DNA from: a virus
Length of the DNA stretch: 20,017 nucleotides
IMG/VR virus record: IMGVR_UViG_3300025264_000152
Span: 1-20,017 of that record
Direction: 5' to 3' (one strand)
Shown here one piece after another: positions 14,659-19,089 of this stretch (position 1 is its first letter; the number at the start of each line of letters is the position of its first letter). Under the pieces are notes generated by a model. The model did not search any database. It was not told the DNA's origin and saw only the letters and a list, made by a program, of their open reading frames with translations. Both the position numbers and the translations under genes were made by a program.

Positions 14659-14691
14659 AGCCTGGATCGCACTGCAAACGTGACCCAGGCT
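14659..14691 (+). repeat. Intergenic hairpin
   Basis: AGCCTGG (14659-14665) pairs perfectly with CCAGGCT (14685-14691), with a 19-nt loop in which CAC/GTG can pair further. It starts seven bases after a stop codon and shares the CCTGG/CCAGG core of the other hairpins in this operon. Confidence 0.5.
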
Positions 14692-14756
14692 CAGCCAACA
14701 CCCGCACGAGGAAGTGGCGGGACTTACAACATAACACAGTGACAAAGGAGAACAAG

Positions 14757-15002
14757 ATGATAACTGAAAAAGAGTTTGTACATAGAACGATAGCCGATTT
14801 CATGGAGCTGGTTTCATCCAAGCAGATCAAGATCATGTTTTATGACGAGGATAACAAATACCCAGATAACTATGCATACAAATACAACGGCAATAGCTCA
14901 TGGAATCGTCTATCTGGAGGAACACGAGAGGATCCTTTAGAGCTAGTTTTTAATTTCTACGGAAGAGTCTTAACCGATCGTGAATTCCCGAACAAAGACT
15001 GA
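14757..15002 (+). CDS. Small hypothetical protein (81 aa)
   Basis: The protein starts MITEKEFVHRTIADFMELVS, then has an aromatic, Asn-rich middle (YPDNYAYKYNGNSSWNRLSG) and ends LELVFNFYGRVLTDREFP. It looks like a compact alpha/beta fold. I do not recognise it. ACAAAGGAGAACAAG precedes ATG 14757; the frame stays open upstream into the leader and is not taken as coding. Confidence 0.62.
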   Translation: MITEKEFVHRTIADFMELVSSKQIKIMFYDEDNKYPDNYAYKYNGNSSWNRLSGGTREDPLELVFNFYGRVLTDREFPNKD

Positions 15003-15035
15003 AGTGACAACTGAAACACCACACACGAGGACGCA
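15003..15035 (+). promoter_or_regulatory. GTGACA ... CACACAC leader
   Basis: AGTGACAACTGAAACACCAC then ACACGAGGACGCA precedes ATG 15036. The CACACGAGGAC end matches the leaders at 12041 and 12323, linking the two leader types. Confidence 0.55.
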
Positions 15036-15230
15036 ATGAAAAAGAGCAATCAATGGTATGCAAAGCAAGGCTATGAATACTGGAAACTAGAAGCCATCCG
15101 TTGTTTGAAGGACGGATATAGTTGGGAAGATGTAGTTAAAGAAGCTGACAGGTTGTACGGAAAAACCAGACAAGAACGCATTAAAATTGCTAAGGAAGTC
15201 TGGAAAGATATTGAAGAAAGGACACAATGA
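15036..15230 (+). CDS. Small hypothetical protein (64 aa)
   Basis: This is a basic, fully helical-looking protein rich in Lys, Trp and Tyr (QWYAKQGYEYWKLEAIRCLK, then GYSWEDVVKEADRLYG). I do not recognise it. CGAGGAC precedes the start, and the stop overlaps the following ATG (ATGA). Confidence 0.62.
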   Translation: MKKSNQWYAKQGYEYWKLEAIRCLKDGYSWEDVVKEADRLYGKTRQERIKIAKEVWKDIEERTQ

Positions 15231-15418
15231 AAAAGAAGATAACGATGACTGAGAAAGAGATCCTGCTTTTCTTGCATGATTTTCTTGGCGAAGAGCTAGA
15301 AGCTAGAGACCGTGACATTTCCACAGACTACAAGCTTTCCCGCTGCTACGACTATTGCAACGAAACCCTGAAGAAAAAGTACAAGGTTTATGGATCAGGT
15401 CAAACATTCAAGAACTGA
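15227..15418 (+). CDS. Small hypothetical protein (63 aa)
   Basis: The protein starts MKKKITMTEKEILLFLHDFL, then has GEELEARDRDISTDYKLSRC and a Lys-rich tail. It is probably helical and is not recognised. It is coupled to the preceding gene by ATGA, with GAAAGGACACA before the start. The pair 15036-15418 may be one functional unit. Confidence 0.6.
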   Translation: MKKKITMTEKEILLFLHDFLGEELEARDRDISTDYKLSRCYDYCNETLKKKYKVYGSGQTFKN

Positions 15419-15458
15419 AGTGACAGATTCCCCACACCCACACACACAAGGAGATGCT
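15419..15458 (+). promoter_or_regulatory. GTGACA ... CACACCCACACACAC leader
   Basis: After the previous stop the GTGACA box is followed by CACACCCACACACACAAGG, then AGATGCT before ATG 15459. It is the longest of the CA leaders. Confidence 0.55.
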
Positions 15459-15698
15459 ATGGAAACATATCCAATGGCTTTACCGAATCCCCCTAGAATC
15501 CGAAGAGAAGCAGTAGAATCGACTGCTAAAGTGATAGGGCTTACCCTCGGGAAGAATGGTAAGTCTGACTTTTCATCTTGGAAACAGACCCACGATGGAT
15601 ATCGGTTTCATCGATGGGAATTAGTCGCAAAGGGGTTCAAAAGGCAAATTTTTTTGACACTGGAAGATGTTGATTTATTTTTGTCCAACCATATTTGA
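15459..15698 (+). CDS. Small hypothetical protein (79 aa)
   Basis: The protein has METYPMALPNPPRIRREAVE, then GLTLGKNGKSDFSSWKQTHD, then a central YRFHRWELVAKGFKRQIFLT and an end DVDLFLSNHI. The basic aromatic middle could bind nucleic acid, but no family is recognised. AAGGAG lies six bases before ATG 15459. Confidence 0.62.
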   Translation: METYPMALPNPPRIRREAVESTAKVIGLTLGKNGKSDFSSWKQTHDGYRFHRWELVAKGFKRQIFLTLEDVDLFLSNHI

Positions 15699-15731
15699 AA
15701 GTGACTAATCCCCCACACACACAAGAGCCTG

Positions 15732-15757
15732 CCCAGCCTGTAAAGCGCAAGGCTGGG
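15732..15757 (+). repeat. 8-bp hairpin after the last CA leader
   Basis: CCCAGCCT (15732-15739) pairs perfectly with AGGCTGGG (15750-15757) around a 10-nt loop. It lies between a CA leader without its own ATG (15699-15723) and the helix-turn-helix gene. No T-run follows. Confidence 0.5.
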
Positions 15758-15784
15758 AGACCTCCTGGTCAGCATCCTGACACG

Positions 15785-16426
15785 CTACGGATCCAGAGGC
15801 CTCCCCGGATGACCCCGGAGGAGCTCGCTGAGATCCGTAAACATCTTGGGCTGAGTTACCGAAAGATGGCGAGGATGCTCGGGCTGCTTGACTACATGAT
15901 CGTCAGCCGATGGGAGCACGGGTTCGTCCCGATCCCGCGATACATGAGCCTCTGCATCAGGCTCCTCGCTTTGGTCAAGGGAACTTTGGCGGGGGAGCGG
16001 TTTGGCCTGAAGTAGGTTATGCCAGCGTCCTACGCATAGATGCGGAGTGACATTTTCTTCGTGACATTTCCTGATTATCCGATCGATCTTTCCCTGGAGT
16101 TTTGAATCTGCTCTTGAGTATCTTCCCCACCAGTACTCGGAGATCCTTGAGACTTTCCTCCGGTACTGGACGAGGGTTTGCTTCTCTTCCGCCCGTGACC
16201 TCTTTGCCATATCCTTGAGAGCTTCAAGCACGTTTGCCGGTTGTGGAAAGTGACTCGTTCTGACCATCGCTTTCGTGCATGCCCTCTTGATATCCTCTTC
16301 TGAATATTTCTCCGAGTACATCGAAAGGGTTTCTGCCCACGTATCGATCAGCTCCTGGGTGATCTCCTTCGGTTTCGTTCTGATCGAGTTGAATTTTTTC
16401 AGGACAGCTCTTGCTAGCTCTTGCAT
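15785..16426 (-). CDS. Possible helicase-loader-like replication protein; 3' third doubtful
   Basis: The first 140 of 213 residues look like a real helical protein: MQELARAVLKKFNSIRTKPK, then ITQELIDTWAETLSMYSEKY, EEDIKRACTKAMV, and FPQPANVLEALKDM. This resembles phage helicase-loader or replisome-accessory proteins (the region with an FPP/FPQPA turn), and a later HLCVGRWHNLL also looks structured. The last 77 codons lie antisense to the helix-turn-helix gene at 15809-16015 and are Pro/His/Asp-rich, probably a run-on with no family meaning. The ATG follows CACACACACACTAGAGAGAG, the same kind of CA leader, and an in-frame stop sits just upstream. The 5' end overlaps the winged-helix ORF by 203 bases in another frame. 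Confidence 0.55.
   Translation of the reverse strand: MQELARAVLKKFNSIRTKPKEITQELIDTWAETLSMYSEKYSEEDIKRACTKAMVRTSHFPQPANVLEALKDMAKRSRAEEKQTLVQYRRKVSRISEYWWGRYSRADSKLQGKIDRIIRKCHEENVTPHLCVGRWHNLLQAKPLPRQSSLDQSEEPDAEAHVSRDRDEPVLPSADDHVVKQPEHPRHLSVTQPKMFTDLSELLRGHPGRPLDP
15809..16015 (+). CDS. Small helix-turn-helix transcription regulator (XRE-like)
   Basis: The 68-residue core MTPEELAEIRKHLGLSYRKM, then RMLGLLDYMIVSRWEHG and PIPRYMSLCIRLL, is a five-helix lambda-repressor/XRE-type DNA-binding domain; the recognition helix is about residues 28-38 and WEHG is the usual turn. The frame is open further upstream, through a basic AT-hook-like stretch (KRKAGRPPG), to GTG 15701 or TTG 15695, but those codons run through the CA leader and hairpin, so ATG 15809 is the safest start. 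The gene is richer in GC than its plus-strand neighbours and lies wholly inside the antisense of a minus ORF. It may regulate the early promoter; this is inferred. Confidence 0.7.
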   Translation: MTPEELAEIRKHLGLSYRKMARMLGLLDYMIVSRWEHGFVPIPRYMSLCIRLLALVKGTLAGERFGLK

Positions 16427-16820
16427 GCTCTGCTCTCTCTAGTGTGTGTGTGTTAGAGTGTGCTAGTTTGCTAATTATGTAAGAGTTAGCACTCTTGCTC
16501 TCTATGCTCTCTATACTAGCTCTAGCACCTTCTTCAATAATCCCCCCAAAATTTAGGGGGGGTTTCAGTTTGTATTGATTGGGTCTCCCTTTTTTGGATT
16601 GGACAGTGACCCAGTCAAGTTCCTGTAGACTCCGTAAAGCTGTTCTAACGGTCTCTATGGAACGAAAACCACATCTGAGGCATAGACCCCTGTGTGAGGG
16701 TTTCGCGATCGCTGTGGATGGATTTGAGAACGAATAGAGGGTAATCAGGAGGAGACGCTCGGTTGAACCAAGGCGTTTGTCGTAAAAGATCTCACTCGGG
16801 ATCGGAATGTCCTTTTTCAT
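16224..16820 (-). CDS. Winged-helix replication-type protein; C-terminal half uncertain
   Basis: Residues 1-90 of 198 form a clear winged helix-turn-helix as in phage replication initiators and other helix-turn-helix_36-type proteins: IPSEIFYDKRLGSTERLLLI, CGFRSIETVRTALRSLQELD, then WVTVQSKKGRPNQYKL. After residue 88 comes PPLNFGG, coded by a C7/G6 tract, then a Ser/Glu/Ala-rich linker. The last 67 residues overlap another frame that looks more genuine, so the true C-terminus is unclear. The start overlaps the methyltransferase end by 29 bases with AGGAG nine bases upstream. Likely roles are origin or operator binding. Confidence 0.65.
   Translation of the reverse strand: MKKDIPIPSEIFYDKRLGSTERLLLITLYSFSNPSTAIAKPSHRGLCLRCGFRSIETVRTALRSLQELDWVTVQSKKGRPNQYKLKPPLNFGGIIEEGARASIESIESKSANSYIISKLAHSNTHTLERAEHARASKSCPEKIQLDQNETEGDHPGADRYVGRNPFDVLGEIFRRGYQEGMHESDGQNESLSTTGKRA
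16542..16562. repeat. C6/G7 homopolymer inverted repeat
   Basis: On the plus strand six C (16542-16547), eight A/T bases, then seven G (16556-16562). Six G-C pairs can form on either strand. It sits where the conserved winged-helix domain ends. On the plus strand it is followed by TTTCAGTTTGT, so it could stop rightward transcription; on the minus strand the long homopolymers are possible slippage sites. Confidence 0.45.
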
Positions 16821-17763
16821 TGAAATGCTCTCCTGTTAGAATTTCTTTTGCCCTCAGCAGCGGGATCATGGCGCACCTTGGAACAACCGCATTTCCTAAT
16901 CCTTTAAGTCTGTCCACCCGATTGGGTATCCCATGAGCCACTCGACCCACGTCGGGTTCAGTGAGCCACCTTTCAAAGTCATGGTTTCCGGAGTCCTCAA
17001 TGGGTTTCCTGACCCGCCCCATTCTCCAATCGTTCCAACTTGGTGTTTTCCTGGAGCAGTTGGTGTCGGCCATAGCTTTACTGAGTCTGTTAAGTTTAAT
17101 CCCCAACGGGTTTTCCCGTCTGGAGACATTCTTCCTTCCGGTGTCAGACGTTCTATCGGATTTCCTATTTCCGTTGCCCTCGGTGTCGGCCACATAGCAG
17201 ACGCACCACCACCTCCGCCTGAGATGAGGCGCTCCCACATCGGCTGCGGATACAACCTTCCACTCACAATGATACCCTCGTCCGGCCAGCTCCCCGTAAA
17301 CTCTTCTAGCCCAAGCTCCCCCGTCTCCAGAAAGCAGACCTGGGACGTTTTCCAAAACGAGAATTGGTCTAGCTCCGCAATAGGCGTAGACCTCATCCAC
17401 AATTCGGACAATCTCAAAGAATAGTCCGCTTCGATCCGCTTCAATGCCTCTTCGCGCTCCAGCGTCAGATAAGTCCTGGCACGGGAACCCGGCGGTGATG
17501 AGGTCGATCCTTCCTTCTCTGGGAATAAGGTCAACTGGGTGAAGTTTCCGGACATCCTTAAAAATTGGTATTCCCGGGAAGTTCTTTGCTAAAATCTTCC
17601 ATGTAAATTCCTCGTTATCACAGAAGGCAATCGTATCAAAACCGCCCACCCACCTGGCGGCCAGTGCAAACCCACCGATTCCGCTGAAGAGATCGAGATG
17701 GGTCAGGCATGGGTAAGATATCTTCTCCAGGGAGCTTAAATCTCCCTCACCTTCACGAGACAA
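16792..17763 (-). CDS. DNA C5-cytosine methyltransferase
   Basis: The 323-residue protein contains the standard motif order: motif I LDLFSGIGGFALAARW (23-38, SAM binding), the NFPGIPIFKDVRKL region, motif IV GFPCQDLSDAGARRGI with catalytic Cys95 and RSGLFFEIVRI after it, motif VI LVLENVPGLLS (ENV, 138-140), motif VIII GAPHLRRRWWCVCYVAD, a target-recognition region (about 195-265), and motif X RLKGLGNAVVP near 286-295. It would add a methyl group to C5 of cytosine in an unknown target, probably protecting phage DNA. Length is at the short end of the family. The start is TTG 17763 with AAGGG upstream; it overlaps the RusA-like gene by 28 bases. A second ORF in another frame covers 16896-17555. 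Confidence 0.92.
   Translation of the reverse strand: MSREGEGDLSSLEKISYPCLTHLDLFSGIGGFALAARWVGGFDTIAFCDNEEFTWKILAKNFPGIPIFKDVRKLHPVDLIPREGRIDLITAGFPCQDLSDAGARRGIEADRSGLFFEIVRIVDEVYAYCGARPILVLENVPGLLSGDGGAWARRVYGELAGRGYHCEWKVVSAADVGAPHLRRRWWCVCYVADTEGNGNRKSDRTSDTGRKNVSRRENPLGIKLNRLSKAMADTNCSRKTPSWNDWRMGRVRKPIEDSGNHDFERWLTEPDVGRVAHGIPNRVDRLKGLGNAVVPRCAMIPLLRAKEILTGEHFNEKGHSDPE
16896..17555 (-). CDS. Nested out-of-frame ORF with a conserved phage signature (WPTP / LNPxWVEWLMGxPIGWT protein)
   Basis: This 219-residue ORF lies wholly inside the methyltransferase gene on the same strand but in another frame. Its sequence reads like a protein family common in phage and environmental genomes next to DNA methyltransferases: N-terminal FTQLTLFPEKEGSTSSPPGS, then WKTSQVCFLE, EEFTGSWPDEGIIVSGRLYP, two WPTP motifs (MWPTPRATEIG, KLWPTPTAPG), a Gly-rich run, and the ending SLNPTWVEWLMGYPIGWTDL. 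The frame encodes this over the same DNA that gives motifs IV, VI, VIII and X of the enzyme. The start at ATG 17555 has only AAGG touching it, so expression is uncertain. The function is unknown. Confidence 0.5.
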   Translation of the reverse strand: MSGNFTQLTLFPEKEGSTSSPPGSRARTYLTLEREEALKRIEADYSLRLSELWMRSTPIAELDQFSFWKTSQVCFLETGELGLEEFTGSWPDEGIIVSGRLYPQPMWERLISGGGGGASAMWPTPRATEIGNPIERLTPEGRMSPDGKTRWGLNLTDSVKLWPTPTAPGKHQVGTIGEWGGSGNPLRTPETMTLKGGSLNPTWVEWLMGYPIGWTDLKD

Positions 17764-18092
17764 TATCCCTTCTCCTCCGAGTAAACCTTCTCCACTATGA
17801 TCCTGTAGAGCTGGACATCGTCCTCCCAGATGATCCTGTTCAGTGAATCCAGGAGAACCTTGGAAATGTTGTCGGAGTCACGTTTTCGCAGATCAGGCGG
17901 GTACGCAATGATCATGCATTCGAGCTTCATCGGTTCAGGGTAGAGCGGCAGCTCATCGTGACTGAGCTGAAGCATGAGATGCTTCCTCATGTGACGCTTG
18001 TAGTCTTTTCCCTCCTTGGACACGACCATGCGGTTTCTCCATGCCCTCCAGTAACGGTTGATCGATGGAGGCCAGGGAACCTCGATCGTCAG
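17736..18092 (-). CDS. rusA: RusA-like Holliday-junction resolvase, CTG start
   Basis: The 118-residue protein fits the RusA family. Near the N-terminus VPWPPSINRYWRAWRNR matches the usual P-x-P-P-S-x-N-x-Y-W/R motif, and DLRKRDSDNISKVLLDSLN carries the catalytic Asp cluster (RDSDN) and Lys. WEDDVQLYRI follows. Known RusA proteins cut four-way DNA junctions as dimers, helping resolve phage DNA before packaging. The first ATG (18029) would remove the conserved PPSIN motif. CTG at 18092 keeps it, overlaps the upstream stop as CTGA, and has AGGAAG five bases before it; ATT at 18107 behind GAGG is another possibility. The gene overlaps the methyltransferase by 28 bases. Confidence 0.83.
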   Translation of the reverse strand: MTIEVPWPPSINRYWRAWRNRMVVSKEGKDYKRHMRKHLMLQLSHDELPLYPEPMKLECMIIAYPPDLRKRDSDNISKVLLDSLNRIIWEDDVQLYRIIVEKVYSEEKGYCLVKVREI

Positions 18093-18205
18093 TGGTGCTT
18101 CCTGAATGTGACCTCGTCATGCTGAAGAAAAACCCAGATCAGGAAACCCAATCCGGCAGCAATGGAAACTATGTAGATTAAAACAAAGATGAATTCTAAG
18201 CTCAT
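18089..18205 (-). CDS. Single-pass membrane peptide (38 aa)
   Basis: The ORF encodes MSLEFIFVLIYIVSIAAGLG followed by FLIWVFLQHD and a short polar tail rich in His/Lys. Residues 4-27 form one hydrophobic transmembrane helix. AAGGAGGGAG lies directly before the ATG, and the stop overlaps the RusA-like start (CTGA), so it is very likely translated and coupled to that gene. The function is unknown; a small membrane or holin-like role is possible but it lacks the usual charged-end layout I would need to call it a holin. Confidence 0.6.
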   Translation of the reverse strand: MSLEFIFVLIYIVSIAAGLGFLIWVFLQHDEVTFRKHH

Positions 18206-18229
18206 CTCCCTCCTTGGATCTGAGTAGCA

Positions 18230-18255
18230 GGGGCCCCAGGATTACGAAGGGCCCC
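18230..18255. repeat. GC-rich inverted repeat
   Basis: GGGGCCC (18230-18236) and GGGCCCC (18249-18255) form a perfect 7-bp stem with a 12-nt loop. It lies between a terminator and the membrane-peptide gene. No T-run is attached on either side. Confidence 0.5.
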
Positions 18256-18273
18256 CTAGAGAAGCTATCTCCA

Positions 18274-18308
18274 GAAAACCGGCCAGGAGAAATGCTTAAC
18301 CTGGCCGG
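18274..18308 (-). terminator. Rho-independent terminator after the 172-aa gene
   Basis: On the minus strand a perfect 9-bp stem CCGGCCAGG/CCTGGCCGG (18308-18300 and 18287-18279) with a 12-nt loop is followed by TTTTC (18278-18274). It lies 26 bases past the stop at 18334. Genes further left (membrane peptide, RusA-like, methyltransferase) would then depend on read-through or an unseen promoter. Confidence 0.72.
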
Positions 18309-18333
18309 AAAAGGAGATAAAACATGGCCGGTG

Positions 18334-18852
18334 TTACAACGCCACCTCCGGCTGGGCGATCTCAGGTTCCTCCGTCTTCCAGGGAAGCTTCCTGCGCTCC
18401 CTGAAAACCATCTTCTTCAATGCAGCAGTCCTTGTAAGTGCATCGCTATGCTCCTTCTTCTGGTTGGAATCCAGAAACCGGGGATCCGTATGCACTAGTC
18501 GAGACAACCCTCTCCGCATCGCTTTCTTCAGCTCCTTATGCATTGCTTTCTCTGAAACTTCAGCCTGTTCCACGGCTGGGACGTACTTGTAGCCCATCCC
18601 AGGCTGCGATACCAGAAGCACCTTGTACTCCGAGAGGAGCAGCTCCTGGAAACGCTGGTTCTGAGTCATGTACGCGAGCTGAATCTGGTCAGCCTTACTC
18701 TTGAGTGTGTGTGGTTCAATCTTTTCCAGACCAAACTTTTCAAACAGCCACTCATGAGTGACAACGTCACCAGGCTCGAACTTCTCTGCAATAAAATCCT
18801 GCACGGCTTGCTTCCATGCAGGGAAAAGCATTGTTTCTTTTTCTTTATTCAT
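18334..18852 (-). CDS. Conserved phage protein of unknown function (172 aa)
   Basis: The protein reads MNKEKETMLFPAWKQAVQDF, then IAEKFEPGDVVTHEWLFEKF, then QLAYMTQNQRFQELLLSEYK, LVSQPGMGYKYVPAVEQAEV, and a long basic helical C-terminus (HKELKKAMRRGLSRLVHTDP). GDVVTHEW...F and a GMGYKYV-type loop suggest a small winged or compact DNA-binding domain followed by a helical tail. I recall it as a conserved hypothetical phage protein. The ATG at 18852 has GGAGAGGACC before it. Codons upstream of it in the same frame come from the pentanucleotide array and are not counted. Confidence 0.65.
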   Translation of the reverse strand: MNKEKETMLFPAWKQAVQDFIAEKFEPGDVVTHEWLFEKFGLEKIEPHTLKSKADQIQLAYMTQNQRFQELLLSEYKVLLVSQPGMGYKYVPAVEQAEVSEKAMHKELKKAMRRGLSRLVHTDPRFLDSNQKKEHSDALTRTAALKKMVFRERRKLPWKTEEPEIAQPEVAL

Positions 18853-18868
18853 GGTCCTCTCCGTTTGG

Positions 18869-19088
18869 TTTCCATTCCTTTCCCTTCCAGTCCTATCCAA
18901 TCCCTTCCGTTCCGATCCTATCCCGTCCCCTCCTCTCCCGTCCATTCCGCTCCGCTCCCTTGCTTACCAGTCCTTTGCGGTCCTTTCCCTTCCAGTCCTT
19001 TCCTATCCTCTCCCCTCCGTTCCGTTCCGTTCCGCTCCTCTCCAGTTCCTTCCACTGCGCTCCGCTCCAATCCGTTCCGCTCCACTCC
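18869..19088. repeat. Degenerate pentanucleotide array, 44 units of NNTCC (GGANN on the minus strand)
   Basis: The 220 bases divide exactly into 44 five-base units without a single indel. On the plus strand 39 of 44 units read NNTCC; exceptions are units 19, 20, 22, 36 and 38, each off by one base in the TCC core. The first two bases vary freely. Three locally longer repeats contain CCAGTCCT. It fills the gap between two minus-strand genes, ending one base from the upstream gene's stop and 16 bases before the next ATG, whose own GGAGAGGACC site looks like two further units shifted by one base. On the mRNA this is a purine-rich ladder of GGA every five bases. Confidence 0.85.
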
Positions 19089-19089
19089 A

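Noticed and set aside
15695-15808. Helix-turn-helix gene starting at TTG 15695 or GTG 15701
   Set aside because: The added codons run through the CA leader and an 8-bp hairpin and overlap the preceding stop; kept as an alternative because the AT-hook-like stretch is in frame.
16542-16562. Programmed frameshift joining the winged-helix and loader-like ORFs
   Set aside because: The second ORF has an in-frame TAG just before its ATG and a good leader of its own, so a fused product from this tract is not supported.
16933-17424. 163-codon plus-strand ORF
   Set aside because: It is antisense to the methyltransferase gene, has no family pattern that I recognise, and has no Shine-Dalgarno.
18869-19088. 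CRISPR array or human satellite (TTCCA-type) contamination
   Set aside because: There are no constant repeats with spacers, and the units lack the near-uniform ATTCC of human satellites; the array joins cleanly to phage genes on both sides.
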